Shown: positions 8,565-18,017, counted from the first letter of the stretch. The stretch is DNA of 43,080 nt from Clostridia bacterium (GCA_017558715.1 JAFYTT010000374.1:1-43080); one strand, 5' to 3'. The notes: generated from the letters alone by a model not told the origin. Made by a program: numbers and translations.

Positions 8565-11123
8565 ATGAAACAATACAATGTCACGGGCATGAGCTGTGCG
8601 GCATGCGTCGCCCGTGTTGAAAAAGCGGTCAATGCCGTGGACGGTGTCACAGGTTGTGCCGTCAGCCTGCTGACCAATTCGATGGGTGTTGACGGCACAG
8701 CCTCCCCCGATGCGGTCATCGCCGCTGTCACCGCTGCAGGATACGGTGCATCCCCCAAAGACGGCGCCCAACAGCATCATACGTCATCCGCCGAGGAGGA
8801 TGCACTTGCCGACCGCGAAACACCGCTGCTCAAAAAGCGCCTGACCGTGTCCGTCATTCTTTTGCTGTTTTTGATGTATCTGTCCATGGGACATACGATG
8901 TGGGACTTCCCGCTGCCCGCCATCCTTGCGGAAAATCCGCTTGCGATCGCGCTGACACAGCTCCTTTTGTCTGCTGTCATCATGGTCATCAACCAGAAAT
9001 TCTTTATAAACGGCGCCAAAAGTCTCTGGATGCGCGCCCCGAACATGGATGCCCTCGTCGCACTCGGTTCTGCCGCTGCGTTTGTATACAGCACCTATGC
9101 CGTGTATGCGATGTCAGCCGAGTTGCTTGCGGGCGATTTCATGGGTGCACACCACCGTCTTCATGATCTGTATTTTGAATCCGCGGCAATGATCCTGACG
9201 TTGATCACCGTCGGAAAACTGCTGGAAGCACGCGCCAAAGGCAAAACGACCGATGCACTGAAAAGCCTGATGCGCCTGACCCCAAAAAACGCACGTGTGA
9301 TTCGCGGCGGAGAAGAAATCGAGGTTGACATCCGCCAGGTGAACAAGGGCGATCTTTTCGTCGTGCGTCCGGGAGAAGCCATTCCCGTTGACGGCACCGT
9401 GCTTGACGGCATGAGCGCCGTCAATGAAGCGGCTCTGACGGGCGAAAGTATCCCCGTTGACAAAACCGTCGGTGACAGCGTTTCCGCCGCGACACTCAAC
9501 ACCTTCGGCGTTCTGCGCTGTGAGGCAGTGCGCGTCGGCGAGGACACCACGCTTGCGCAGATCATCAAAATGGTCTCCGATGCCGCGGCAACCAAAGCAC
9601 CGATTGCCAAGATTGCAGATAAAGTGGCAGGCATCTTTGTCCCGACGGTCATTGCGATTGCGGCTGTTACCGCCATTGTCTGGATGCTTGTCGGACAAAC
9701 CTTTGGCTTTGCGCTGTCGCGCGGCATTGCCGTCCTTGTCATCAGCTGTCCGTGTGCGCTCGGTCTTGCGACACCCGTTGCGATCATGGTAGGAAGCGGC
9801 GTCGGTGCAAAACACGGAATTCTGTTCAAAACCGCCGCATCCCTTGAAATGGCAGGACGCATCACGACCGTCGCGCTCGATAAAACAGGGACAATCACAC
9901 GCGGTGAACCGTCCGTGACCGATCTGTTTGCTGTCAACGGTATCACAGAGGACACGCTGCTGCAGCACGCCGCTTCGCTGGAAGCCAACAGCGAGCATCC
10001 GCTTGCCCGTGCCATCCGCAAAAAGGCAGAGGATGTACATATCACCGCCGAACCGGTTACCGATTTTGTCATTCTGCCCGGCAGCGGTCTTGAAGCACTG
10101 CAAGGCACATCCCTGCTGCGTGGCGGCAGTATTCATCACATGGCATCCGTCCTGCCCACAGCCATTCCGATCGCAGTCCTGGAAGCGGCAGAAGCCTTTG
10201 CCAAACAGGGCAAAACACCGCTTGCGTTCAGCCGTGACAACAAACTGCTCGGCATCATCGCCGTTGCCGATACAATCAAGGAAGACAGCCCCGAGGCAAT
10301 CCGTCAGCTGCGCGAAATGGGTATCCGTGTTGTCATGCTGACCGGGGACAACGCTCAAACCGCCGCCGCTGTCGGTATCGCCGCAGGTGTCGACGAGGTC
10401 ATTGCAGGTGTTCTTCCCGACGGCAAGGAAGCGGTCATTGCATCCTTGCGCGAAACAGGTCACGTTGCAATGGTCGGAGACGGCATCAACGATGCACCTG
10501 CGCTGACCCGTGCCGATCTGGGTATCGCCATCGGTGCCGGTGCCGACGTTGCTGTTGATGCCGCCGATACCGTTCTGATGCAGAGCCGTCTTTCCGATGT
10601 CCCCGCCGCGATCCGTCTCGGACGTGCGGTCCTGCGGAATATCCGCGAAAACCTCTTCTGGGCATTCGGCTACAACATCATTGGTATTCCGTTGGCTGCA
10701 GGTCTGTTTATCCCGTTCGGCGGCTGGGAAATGAATCCGATGTTCGGTGCCGCAGCAATGAGCATCTCAAGCTTTCTCGTCGTCTCCAATGCATTGAGAC
10801 TCAATCTCTTTGACATCCGCCGCCACAAACCGCAAAAGACAGCACAAACCGGAACAACGCCGGAAATCATCGATCAATCCCCGCAGATTCCCGAAAAAAA
10901 GGAGGAAACCACCATGACAAAAACAATGAAAATCGAGGGCATGATGTGCCCGCACTGTGAAGCACACGTAAAGAAAGCTCTCGAAGCGCTGGACGGTGTT
11001 GCGGAAGCGACCGCTGACTTCAAGGCAGGCACCGCTGTGATCACACTGACCAAAGATGTCGCCGACGAGCTTCTCAAAACAGCCGTTGAGGAAGCCGACT
11101 ATACCGTGCTCGGTATCGAATGA
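8565..11123 (+). CDS. copA: copper-translocating P-type ATPase with C-terminal CopZ-like domain
   Basis: P1B-type ATPase that exports Cu(I) across the cytoplasmic membrane. 852 aa. N-terminal heavy-metal domain with GMSCAACV (Cys11, Cys14); transmembrane helices from about residue 92; actuator motif [10 protein letters not shown]; Cys395-Pro-Cys397 in ISCPCALG, the Cu(I) transport site; DKTGT with phosphorylated Asp439; [18 protein letters not shown]; and [15 protein letters not shown] near the last helix, all Cu(I)-type marks. Unusually, a linker (about 755-783) leads to a second heavy-metal domain at the very C-terminus with [10 protein letters not shown] (Cys795, Cys798). A full ribosome binding site and in-frame ATG precede this domain, suggesting a separate chaperone product. 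The next gene starts 11 bases after the stop. Confidence 0.95.
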   Translation: MKQYNVTGMSCAACVARVEKAVNAVDGVTGCAVSLLTNSMGVDGTASPDAVIAAVTAAGYGASPKDGAQQHHTSSAEEDALADRETPLLKKRLTVSVILLLFLMYLSMGHTMWDFPLPAILAENPLAIALTQLLLSAVIMVINQKFFINGAKSLWMRAPNMDALVALGSAAAFVYSTYAVYAMSAELLAGDFMGAHHRLHDLYFESAAMILTLITVGKLLEARAKGKTTDALKSLMRLTPKNARVIRGGEEIEVDIRQVNKGDLFVVRPGEAIPVDGTVLDGMSAVNEAALTGESIPVDKTVGDSVSAATLNTFGVLRCEAVRVGEDTTLAQIIKMVSDAAATKAPIAKIADKVAGIFVPTVIAIAAVTAIVWMLVGQTFGFALSRGIAVLVISCPCALGLATPVAIMVGSGVGAKHGILFKTAASLEMAGRITTVALDKTGTITRGEPSVTDLFAVNGITEDTLLQHAASLEANSEHPLARAIRKKAEDVHITAEPVTDFVILPGSGLEALQGTSLLRGGSIHHMASVLPTAIPIAVLEAAEAFAKQGKTPLAFSRDNKLLGIIAVADTIKEDSPEAIRQLREMGIRVVMLTGDNAQTAAAVGIAAGVDEVIAGVLPDGKEAVIASLRETGHVAMVGDGINDAPALTRADLGIAIGAGADVAVDAADTVLMQSRLSDVPAAIRLGRAVLRNIRENLFWAFGYNIIGIPLAAGLFIPFGGWEMNPMFGAAAMSISSFLVVSNALRLNLFDIRRHKPQKTAQTGTTPEIIDQSPQIPEKKEETTMTKTMKIEGMMCPHCEAHVKKALEALDGVAEATADFKAGTAVITLTKDVADELLKTAVEEADYTVLGIE
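10914..11123 (+). CDS. CopZ-like copper chaperone from an internal start within copA
   Basis: In frame with copA, Met784 is preceded by AAAAAAAGGAGG, with the GGAGG at 10901-10905 and an 8-base spacer, as good a ribosome binding site as any in the window. The product would be a 69-aa single heavy-metal domain (GMMCPHC, hydrophobic core, TVLGIE end), the size and fold of CopZ chaperones. CopZ normally delivers Cu(I) to CopA. Both a fused and a free form may be made from one gene. The alternative is that the motif is only a Lys-Lys-Glu-Glu linker codon accident after gene fusion. Confidence 0.55.
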   Translation: MTKTMKIEGMMCPHCEAHVKKALEALDGVAEATADFKAGTAVITLTKDVADELLKTAVEEADYTVLGIE

Positions 11124-11134
11124 AAGGAACGCAC

Positions 11135-11875
11135 ATGAATAAGACGTATGATCTTATCGTCACAGCCCCCGAGGAATTCGCCGAAGCCTGTGCGCAGGTG
11201 CTGTTCCGCACGGTAAGGGAAAAGCCCGATGCCGTCATCGGACTTTCGACAGGGCGCACAACCGGTGACATCCACCGCCGGTTTGCCGCACTGATCAAGG
11301 AACACGGCATCGATGTTTCCCATCTGACGATCTTCGGTCTTGACGAGGTCACCGGTGTCAGCCGCGACTACTTTGGCAGCTGCATCTGGATGTTGGAGCA
11401 TGAGTGCGTCCATGACCTCGGTATTCCAAAAGAAAACTTCTTAATGCTTCCGCTGACCTCGGACAACTGGGAGCGCGACTGCGATGCCTTCCGCGCAGAG
11501 CTTGCACGCCGCGGCGGCATTACGCTGCTGGAACTCGGTCTCGGTGAAAACGGTCACATCGGCTTCAATCAGCCCGGTACACCGTTTACCCAGCGCGCAT
11601 TCCATGGCACAATGCATGACTATCTGGAAGCGCGCATCCGCCGTGAAACCAATACGCCCGATGACATTGTGCTCGGCGGCGTGACCCTCGGCATTGCCGA
11701 TGTCATGGATGCGCAGGCGATTTTACTCTGTGCTAACGGCGCACACAAAAAACAGCCGCTAACCGATGCGCTGTACGGTCCCAGGACGACCGATCTGCCC
11801 GCTACGGTCCTGCAGTCACACCCGCATCTGCAGATCATCTGTGACACCGATGCGGCCCCCGAAATCCCGGTATAA
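11135..11875 (+). CDS. nagB: glucosamine-6-phosphate deaminase family protein
   Basis: 246 aa. NagB/RpiA-like fold; NagB converts glucosamine 6-phosphate to fructose 6-phosphate and ammonia in the cytosol. Visible are IGLSTGRTTGDIH in the phosphate-binding part, FGLDEVTGV with the conserved Asp, and LGLGENGHIGFNQPG, the family signature containing the catalytic His. GVTLGIADVMDAQAILLCANGAHK matches the later loop. The start is chosen at 11135 behind AAAGGAA; an earlier in-frame ATG overlaps the copA stop. The GH9 gene begins 10 bases downstream, so an amino-sugar route is possible. A paralogue acting on another sugar phosphate cannot be excluded. Confidence 0.88.
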   Translation: MNKTYDLIVTAPEEFAEACAQVLFRTVREKPDAVIGLSTGRTTGDIHRRFAALIKEHGIDVSHLTIFGLDEVTGVSRDYFGSCIWMLEHECVHDLGIPKENFLMLPLTSDNWERDCDAFRAELARRGGITLLELGLGENGHIGFNQPGTPFTQRAFHGTMHDYLEARIRRETNTPDDIVLGGVTLGIADVMDAQAILLCANGAHKKQPLTDALYGPRTTDLPATVLQSHPHLQIICDTDAAPEIPV

Positions 11876-11885
11876 GGAGAACACC

Positions 11886-14141
11886 ATGCGTTATCTGCAC
11901 GACGAAATGGCGGCAAAAATTCCAACAAGCGTCCTTGCTCTGCCAGTCGATACCCAGCCGCGCCATGTCGGTCGGGGCAGGCTGACCGAACAAGACGGCA
12001 CATGGATTCTGTCCGCACCGCCGACACACAACGACTGGGCGGCGCACAACAGCCCTCCAGACGGTGATTACTGCAATTTCGGCTCTGCGACCATGGTCAT
12101 CGACCTCGGCGGGCGCGATCTGTCCGCGTACAACCGTCTGACCTTTTCCGCGTTTGCCGTGGATACCGGCATTCCCGCGCCGATGCTGTACTGCGGCATC
12201 CAAAACAGCGGCAGACATCCGATCCCCGATGCATTCGGCAGAAGCGGTACCCATCAGGCATCGCTTGTCACAGGACAATGGTGCGAGGTCATCTGGGAGT
12301 TTCCTGAACTGTGTGCCGACCGTTGTGATGCGATCACGATCTCCATGCCGCTCAACGGAGACTTCGGGCGCGGTTTTCCCGATACCACCGTTTATCTGCG
12401 CGACATTGCGCTCTCTCACATTAACAATCCCGAGCCGTGCCGAGGCTGGGAATGCGGCGATACGGTCGCATATTCCCGTGCGGGTTATGCCGCAGATGCA
12501 CCGAAAATCGCAGTAACGCAGATGGCATGCGATACCTTTTCCATAATCGACCGCACATCCGGTCAGATAATCGACCTTCCCGCAAAACAGGTGGAATTTC
12601 TCACAAAACCGTACTTTCTGCTCGATTTTTCCGCGGTGAATACCTGCGGTATCTATGCACTCCGCGCAGGAGACTATACATCCGATGACTTCCCCATCAT
12701 GACAAGAGAAGCATTTGATACCGCCCTTGCCGAAAAGCTGCTCACTTTCATTTCCGCCGAGCGGTGCGGATGTGATGTTCCGGGACATCATCCGCCATGC
12801 CATGCCGACATTGTCGCCGAGCACAACGGTGTCATCAAATCCTATTGCGGCGGCTGGCACGATGCGGGAGACCTTTCCCAGCAGACGCTGCAGTCGGCAG
12901 AAACGGCAATCGCACTCAGCCGTGCCGTCGGACATGCGCCGTCCATCCGTGACCGCCTGCAGGCAGAATCCCGCTGGGGTATGGATTTTGTCCTGTCGAT
13001 GCGCTTCGGCGACGGATATCGCGCCACATCCGCAGGCATCACCCGCTGGACAGACGGTATCATCGGTACGATGGACGACTGTTATGCCCGTGTCCACAAC
13101 CACGCCTTTGAAAACTATCTCTTCTCTGCCATCGAAGCACAGGCAGCACTCGACGAGACCGATGCCGACCGCCGCGATGCACTGATGAACGCCGCTCGCG
13201 AGGACTTTGCCTTTGCCGAGGAGCGATATGCTGCATACGGCAGAGAGCTTCCGATCTTTTTTGAGCACTCGTATTCATCCCCACGTTCCCTGTATGCTGC
13301 TGCGGCGATTGTCAGCGCAGTGTCGCTGTACCGTCTGACCAAGGATAACGCCTATCTTCATGCCGTCCAGCCGCACACAAGCGTCCTGCTTGCATCGCAG
13401 ATGCGTGATACCGCACAGCCAATCAGCGGTTATTTCTGTCGGGATGAAAGTCTGTCCGTTCCGGTACACTTCACGCATCAGTCGCGGGAATACCTGTACG
13501 GAGAAGCGCTCGCCGCATTGATGACCCTGCCGCTTGATGACACCGTGAAAGCCAAGGTACAAAATGCCATCGATACGTATGCAAACTATTTCAAAACGCT
13601 GTATTCCTATGCATCGCCCTACGGTATGATCCCCGCCGGCGTCTATGCGCTGTCGGAGACCGACGATACACCCGATAACCGCGATATCTTTTCCCTTTGT
13701 CACCTGTTTGCGGATTTTGACGATACACTCTCGTCACAAAAGGCACAAATTCGCGCAGGAGTGTCCATCGGCGGCGGTTTGTATGTAAAGCAGTTCCCGG
13801 TATGGTTCTCCTTCCGTGGGAACCATGCCATCCTTCTGTCGCAGGCAGCATCGATACGTGCCCTTGCGAGGATCGGCAATGACCCCGAGCTGCATGCGAT
13901 TGCCGATCGGCAGACCGCATTTCTGCTCGGATGCAATCCGTTCTGTCAGTCGATGGTATATGGATTGGGCAGCCGCTGTGCGGAACCGTACTTTGCTCTG
14001 CTCGGACGGTGCGAGGGTGCCGTTCCCGTCGGTATTCAGACAGACGGTGATCTCGATGAGCCGTTCTGGCCATGCGGCATCAACGCGACATATAAGGAGG
14101 TCTGGATGACCTCTGCAACGGCACTTCTTCGCAGCATGTAA
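11886..14141 (+). CDS. glycoside hydrolase family 9 protein, cytosolic
   Basis: 751 aa with no signal peptide. Residues about 1-195 resemble a carbohydrate-binding beta-sandwich; about 205-275 an Ig-like CelD_N domain (FLTKPYFLLDFSAVNTCGIYALRAG); the rest a GH9 alpha/alpha barrel. GGWHDAGD at 322-329 supplies the GH9 nucleophilic-water Asp pair, and FLLGCNPF with TYKEVWM near the end supplies the conserved C-terminal region with the likely acid Glu. GH9 enzymes are endo/exo-beta-glucanases, and a few are exo-beta-glucosaminidases. Being cytosolic and next to nagB, action on imported beta-glucosides or glucosamine oligomers is a reasonable inference. TATAAGGAGA precedes the ATG. It is the third gene of the copA unit. 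Confidence 0.82.
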   Translation: MRYLHDEMAAKIPTSVLALPVDTQPRHVGRGRLTEQDGTWILSAPPTHNDWAAHNSPPDGDYCNFGSATMVIDLGGRDLSAYNRLTFSAFAVDTGIPAPMLYCGIQNSGRHPIPDAFGRSGTHQASLVTGQWCEVIWEFPELCADRCDAITISMPLNGDFGRGFPDTTVYLRDIALSHINNPEPCRGWECGDTVAYSRAGYAADAPKIAVTQMACDTFSIIDRTSGQIIDLPAKQVEFLTKPYFLLDFSAVNTCGIYALRAGDYTSDDFPIMTREAFDTALAEKLLTFISAERCGCDVPGHHPPCHADIVAEHNGVIKSYCGGWHDAGDLSQQTLQSAETAIALSRAVGHAPSIRDRLQAESRWGMDFVLSMRFGDGYRATSAGITRWTDGIIGTMDDCYARVHNHAFENYLFSAIEAQAALDETDADRRDALMNAAREDFAFAEERYAAYGRELPIFFEHSYSSPRSLYAAAAIVSAVSLYRLTKDNAYLHAVQPHTSVLLASQMRDTAQPISGYFCRDESLSVPVHFTHQSREYLYGEALAALMTLPLDDTVKAKVQNAIDTYANYFKTLYSYASPYGMIPAGVYALSETDDTPDNRDIFSLCHLFADFDDTLSSQKAQIRAGVSIGGGLYVKQFPVWFSFRGNHAILLSQAASIRALARIGNDPELHAIADRQTAFLLGCNPFCQSMVYGLGSRCAEPYFALLGRCEGAVPVGIQTDGDLDEPFWPCGINATYKEVWMTSATALLRSM

Positions 14142-14177
14142 ATCGATACACTTTCGATTTGTGTATCGATACACAAA
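14142..14177. repeat. nested inverted repeat with a 14-bp palindrome after the GH9 gene
   Basis: ATCGATACAC (14142-14151) is inverted at 14161-14170, and that copy is itself part of the perfect palindrome GTGTATCGATACAC (14161-14174), extendable to 20 bp (14158-14177). Two alternative hairpins are possible. The 14-mer recurs at 14728-14741. Confidence 0.6.
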
Positions 14178-14189
14178 TATTCATCAAAT

Positions 14190-14230
14190 AAGCCGATGTC
14201 GGAAATGTTCCGTACATCGGCTTCATTTTA
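14190..14230. terminator. bidirectional terminator between convergent genes
   Basis: AAGCCGATGT (14190-14199) pairs with ACATCGGCTT (14214-14223), and CGGAA/TTCCG extends the stem with one bulged T. The plus tail CATTTTA and the minus tail ATTTGAT are only moderately T-rich. Confidence 0.75.
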
Positions 14231-15256
14231 TTGCAAAGGAATGGTCATTTTCCCGGGCACTACCGTCAGATCAGGCGCCCATCCGCCATCAAGAATCCCC
14301 GCAGTACCGGGATTTTTGAGATCATGCACACCGTCAGTGTCAAATCGTGTCACCTCCACGCGGTCACGGTAGACAGCAAAGACCGTACATGTCCGCGCCT
14401 CACCATCCTCACCCGTCGCGGTAAATCCGACATATCCGGCATTGAGGTATGTGAAGCTGATCTCCGTCGTTTCATACGCCATCTGCCCGTATTCCGCCGT
14501 CGGATCGGGAATGAGCATCGTATCGCCCGGTGCAAGATACACACACGAACCGCCGAGATAACTGTCATAATCATCGGAATGATTGTGCGCATAAAGAACG
14601 ATCAGATGCAGCCCGGCATCCCCCGCTTCGTTCAGTACATCGACCAGCCATTTTGCATAGCGGTTGTCCTCGCGCCAGTTGATGTGAAAGGGAATATGCG
14701 TCATCACAAAGATCGGGCGACGCTCATGTGTATCGATACACGCCCGTAGATATGTATCCAGCTTTGCTGCAGTTTCCTCGGTGATATAAGCATTGTCCTC
14801 ATCGGAAAACGACGGGAAATCACCCTCATGGATCATGTAAACGATATAGTCCTCCCGCTCATGAACACCGCCTGCATCAAGTCCCGGCGTGTCCTCGGGA
14901 TCGTGATTGCCCTGCAGAAACAAAATGTCATCTGCACCGAGTCCGAGCGCATCTTCGATCCGATGGCTGACGATCTCCAAGCCCTCGCCCGACTTTTCCG
15001 TGTCATAGGCCGAGCTGTAGTCGCCGAGAAACAACGCCTCGTCCACCGCGCGATACCCGTTCTTCTTCACTGCGGTCAAAAGCTGTGACAGCACAACGCC
15101 GTCCCGACCTTCACCCTGCAAGTCCGAGCCTGCCCAGATGACTGCCAGCGGTGAGCGTGTCTGATACTGCCACAATACCGCACCAACGATAACAAGCAGC
15201 ACCGCCGTGACACATAAAACGACGCGCCGCAAGTCCCTCACTCGGTCAGATCGCAT
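14228..15256 (-). CDS. membrane-anchored calcineurin-like phosphoesterase
   Basis: 342 aa from the chosen ATG. One N-terminal membrane segment (VVLCVTAVLLVIVGAVLW) anchors an outward-facing metallophosphoesterase domain. Metal-site motifs: WAGSDLQGE, FLGDYSS, FLQGNHDPED, MTHIPFH and LYAHNHSDDY, which are the D-x, GD, GNHD, H and GHxH-like blocks in order, the last as AHNH. These enzymes cleave phosphoesters with two metal ions; the substrate is not evident. The start overlaps the sialidase-like gene by 19 bases with no clear ribosome binding site, indicating translational coupling; a GTG five codons later also overlaps the upstream stop and is an alternative start. Confidence 0.8.
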   Translation of the reverse strand: MRSDRVRDLRRVVLCVTAVLLVIVGAVLWQYQTRSPLAVIWAGSDLQGEGRDGVVLSQLLTAVKKNGYRAVDEALFLGDYSSAYDTEKSGEGLEIVSHRIEDALGLGADDILFLQGNHDPEDTPGLDAGGVHEREDYIVYMIHEGDFPSFSDEDNAYITEETAAKLDTYLRACIDTHERRPIFVMTHIPFHINWREDNRYAKWLVDVLNEAGDAGLHLIVLYAHNHSDDYDSYLGGSCVYLAPGDTMLIPDPTAEYGQMAYETTEISFTYLNAGYVGFTATGEDGEARTCTVFAVYRDRVEVTRFDTDGVHDLKNPGTAGILDGGWAPDLTVVPGKMTIPLQ

Positions 15257-16185
15257 TGGAAGAATACCATCTTTTCTCGCTTCCATGTGTAACAACCATA
15301 GAGATACTTTCCATCCGTGATGACCGCAGGATAGGAGTATTCGCCCGGCTCCGTTTCCAGATCAAACAGGCGCACAAAGGTATCGCCGCTGTCGGTACTC
15401 TCAAACAGAGAAAGCGGTGTACGTCCCTCGGTCACGGGATTACAGCAAAGGATGATGCGGTTCTCGGCAACCTTGACAAGATCAAGACCGCTGTTGTTGT
15501 TGGGCAGATCGATCGGGTACAGCGTACACCAGGTCTTACCGAAATCTGTGGAGTCGGAGCGGAAGATCTTCTTGTTTTTGGAGCGCACCAGCATATGCAC
15601 GCCGCGCGCATCCTCCCAAAGCGACGGCTGAATGACCTCGGTATCCTCCGTCGGCACGGGAAGAAACGGGGTCTGCTCCCATGTGTAGCCATTGTCGGAG
15701 GAGATATCGGCAAAGCACCGCCACGGTCCCTGCTCAAAGGAAGCACCTGCGAGAATCGTACCGTTGGACAGACGGATGGGCTTGTTCTTGACAGGTCCTC
15801 TGCCGTCGATATCATCCTCGCACAGGCGGCGCGGTTCAGCCCATGTAGCACCGCCGTCGCGCGAGGTGGTGAACATCGTATTCCACGAATGAATTTCCTT
15901 ACTGCGCTTATAGTAAAGCAGAATCTCCTCGCCGTTGTCATAAAGCACGGGATTCCAGTTCGGAATCGGCTCAACGACCGATACACACTGCGGTGCCGAC
16001 CATGTTCCGTCCGCATCCGAGCGATGCGCAACATAAATCTGTACGTCGTCATGTCCTTCATGGGTACCGCCGAACCACGCGGCAAGAATACCGTCTGCGG
16101 TTTTGATCAGCGTTGCGGCATGACAGGACGGAATGTTCACGGGGGTTTGGGGATCATAAATAAATTCTTTTGTCAGTAACTTCAT
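15238..16185 (-). CDS. sialidase-like exo-glycosidase with Asp-box (BNR) repeats
   Basis: 315 aa, no signal peptide. It is a predicted six-bladed beta-propeller with four Asp boxes: SRDGGATW, SSDNGYTW, STDFGKTW and STDSGDTF. The N-terminal IPSCHAATLIKTADGILAAWFGGTHEG is typical of BNR_2 proteins. True GH33 sialidases need an Arg triad and a Tyr/Glu pair that cannot be assigned with certainty here, so this may be a cytosolic hydrolase for another acidic or deoxy sugar. TAAAGGAGA precedes the ATG. It starts 15 bases after the membrane-protein gene and overlaps the phosphoesterase gene, so all three are one transcript. Confidence 0.8.
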   Translation of the reverse strand: MKLLTKEFIYDPQTPVNIPSCHAATLIKTADGILAAWFGGTHEGHDDVQIYVAHRSDADGTWSAPQCVSVVEPIPNWNPVLYDNGEEILLYYKRSKEIHSWNTMFTTSRDGGATWAEPRRLCEDDIDGRGPVKNKPIRLSNGTILAGASFEQGPWRCFADISSDNGYTWEQTPFLPVPTEDTEVIQPSLWEDARGVHMLVRSKNKKIFRSDSTDFGKTWCTLYPIDLPNNNSGLDLVKVAENRIILCCNPVTEGRTPLSLFESTDSGDTFVRLFDLETEPGEYSYPAVITDGKYLYGCYTWKREKMVFFQCDLTE

Positions 16186-16200
16186 TGTTTTTCTCCTTTA

Positions 16201-16995
16201 TCAGAGTGCAAGCGGCAGGTTTTCGATCATGAGCGCACCGATCACAAGGCTTGCGGCATTGGCACACATCGCATAGGGGATACTGCGTCCCCGTTTTTCC
16301 TTGAGGGTATTCCAATAAGCAAGTGCTTCAAATACCACGATTGCCGCTTCCAACAGATAATATCCAAACAGTATATACGAATCCATCGTTGCGCCGCCGA
16401 GAATCAGATTCAAAGCCAGCTGTGTCATGGCATTGAAGCAGAGAAACACACACCAGCTGTGCTTTTCTCTGTATCCGAACGCCCAGAACAGAATTCCTTC
16501 GATCAACAGGGTCAGAATAACACGCATCCCAATGATCAGTACCATCCGTCCTGCATACAGCTCACTGCGCAGCATATATTGCGAAGGAAAAGCCTCGGGA
16601 AATTGTTTCAGCTCTGAAAGATCCAGCAAAAGTACATTGTTGTAATGCGCAAAGGTCTGATCGGGTAAATCCAACAGGGTCGTGTTCCCGCCCGTCGTCA
16701 CCGCAAGACGGAGTTTGGACAACTCCACATCGTCCGCAGATCCCTTACCCGGAAACGTGACATGACTGTATCGAAAACGAAAATACGTCTCCCAACCGCG
16801 CACCGATTTCTGTTTTGAAAGTTGATATGCTTCCTCATAATTGGCATCCTCCAGCGCAAGCTCGAGATCATCGGGAGCCGACACAACCACAATGGTCAGA
16901 CACGGCGGCTCCGCAGAATTGGCAAAAACCGGGAGTGCAAGCAAAACGGTCAGACAACAAACAAGAACAAACTTCCATATCAAACGGTGTTTCAT
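16201..16995 (-). CDS. membrane protein of unknown function with extracytoplasmic N-terminal domain
   Basis: 264 aa, not recognised. A signal peptide (KFVLVCCLTVLLALPVFA) is followed by an extracytoplasmic region of about 120 residues, then four membrane segments: RMVLIIGMRVILTLLIEGIL, SWCVFLCFNAMTQLALNLIL, YILFGYYLLEAAIVVFEALA and the C-terminal AMCANAASLVIGALMIENL. The soluble part has EAYQLSKQKSVRGWETYF and the SHVTFPGKG stretch but no known catalytic motif. GAAAGGAGA lies upstream of the ATG. It lies in the same transcript as isomerase-like and sialidase-like genes, which suggests a role in sensing or handling a sugar, but this is only context. Confidence 0.75.
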   Translation of the reverse strand: MKHRLIWKFVLVCCLTVLLALPVFANSAEPPCLTIVVVSAPDDLELALEDANYEEAYQLSKQKSVRGWETYFRFRYSHVTFPGKGSADDVELSKLRLAVTTGGNTTLLDLPDQTFAHYNNVLLLDLSELKQFPEAFPSQYMLRSELYAGRMVLIIGMRVILTLLIEGILFWAFGYREKHSWCVFLCFNAMTQLALNLILGGATMDSYILFGYYLLEAAIVVFEALAYWNTLKEKRGRSIPYAMCANAASLVIGALMIENLPLAL

Positions 16996-17033
16996 GTGCA
17001 GTCTCCTTTCCGATCGCGGTGAACAATCAAAGA

Positions 17034-17933
17034 TCAGATTTCATAGCATCCGTATTCTTCAAGAATACACTTGCCGATTTCATACAGATATTTCTCTGCG
17101 GTTCTGCGCAGACGAAGCGGCGGTTTTGCAAGGCGCGTATCTTCTTCATACGGACGGCGCTTGCCGGCAGGATAGAAGATGTTGCCCGACTCAAACGTGA
17201 AATAGCCCTTATAGCCAATGTCGAGAAGACCGTGCATCAGCGAGTCAAGATTGAGAGAACCCGAAAACGGTGCTAAATGATGGTCGTCGTTGCCCCAGTT
17301 GTCCTGCACATGGAGCGCATAAACGTGATGACCGAGAATCTTTAAGGATTCATGCTGCGGCATTTCCTGCATATTGCCGTGCCCGCAGTCCCAGACCGCA
17401 TGGAAGTTCGGATGATTGACCGTCTCAATCATCGCAAGCAGGTCGGGCGCGTTGTCAATCCAATAAAGTCCGTCAACGCACATCTTATTGAAATTCTCCA
17501 CAAGGATGTTGACATTACATTCTTTTGCAAGCTTCAGAAGCGGCTCGTAAAAGTGCGCGTTTGCCTCAAAGGTCTGCTCTTTTGTCAGTCCTTTTGTATA
17601 GCCGGAGTGGACAACGAGATTCGGAATACCGAGAATCCCGCAAGCTTCGACACAGCGTGCGGTATCAGCGACAAACGCCGCGTTATCGGGTGCAATCGGT
17701 GCTCCCATCGGAGAATGTGCCTGAATGAACGCCGCACCGAGCGACTCGGCTTTCTGCTTTACACGGGCAAGAAAGTCTTTCCAGTCATCGGCATAGGCAC
17801 CGCCGCGCGTATGGTAATCCAGACCGAAATCATAGTCGAGATAACGGAAGCCCGCCTCGCAGATATACTGCACAGCTTCTTCCTTGGATTTTGTATAGGC
17901 GTTGAAATCGCCTGTCGTTGTTGCAAGCTTCAT
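17034..17933 (-). CDS. sugar phosphate isomerase/epimerase family protein
   Basis: 299 aa. AP-endonuclease-2/xylose-isomerase-like TIM barrel. Likely metal ligands are visible in order: Glu in NILVENFNK, Asp and His in HAVWDCGHGN, His in YALHVQDN, and Glu in YFTFESGN. Such enzymes epimerise or isomerise keto sugars, inositol derivatives or sugar acids with a divalent metal. The C-terminal segment after KRRPYEED is less conserved. AAAGGAGAAAAG precedes the chosen ATG; the frame runs further upstream but into a terminator hairpin. It is the second of two different barrel enzymes in this cluster, 84 bases after the first. Confidence 0.85.
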   Translation of the reverse strand: MKLATTTGDFNAYTKSKEEAVQYICEAGFRYLDYDFGLDYHTRGGAYADDWKDFLARVKQKAESLGAAFIQAHSPMGAPIAPDNAAFVADTARCVEACGILGIPNLVVHSGYTKGLTKEQTFEANAHFYEPLLKLAKECNVNILVENFNKMCVDGLYWIDNAPDLLAMIETVNHPNFHAVWDCGHGNMQEMPQHESLKILGHHVYALHVQDNWGNDDHHLAPFSGSLNLDSLMHGLLDIGYKGYFTFESGNIFYPAGKRRPYEEDTRLAKPPLRLRRTAEKYLYEIGKCILEEYGCYEI

Positions 17934-17956
17934 CGTTGCTTTTCTCCTTTCCATAT

Positions 17957-18001
17957 GCAAAAACGGCACCACGGCAAGCGAGGACCTGCAGTGATGCCGT
18001 T
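17957..18001 (-). terminator. intergenic terminator-like hairpin between the two isomerase genes
   Basis: On the minus strand an 11-bp stem (AACGGCATCAC with GTGGTGCCGTT, one G-U) is followed by TTTTTG. It would end or attenuate transcription after the first isomerase gene. Confidence 0.75.
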
Positions 18002-18017
18002 GCAATCGTTCTTTGAT

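Noticed and set aside
9114-10463. 449-codon open frame on the minus strand across copA
   Set aside because: It lies fully antisense to a P-type ATPase with all family motifs, has low-complexity Cys/Gly/Asp-rich translation and no ribosome binding site. It is a by-product of codon bias.
16201-16995. Permease partner for the solute-binding protein
   Set aside because: It has a signal peptide, an outer domain and only four helices, no EAA-type loop, and lies in another transcript 16 kb away.
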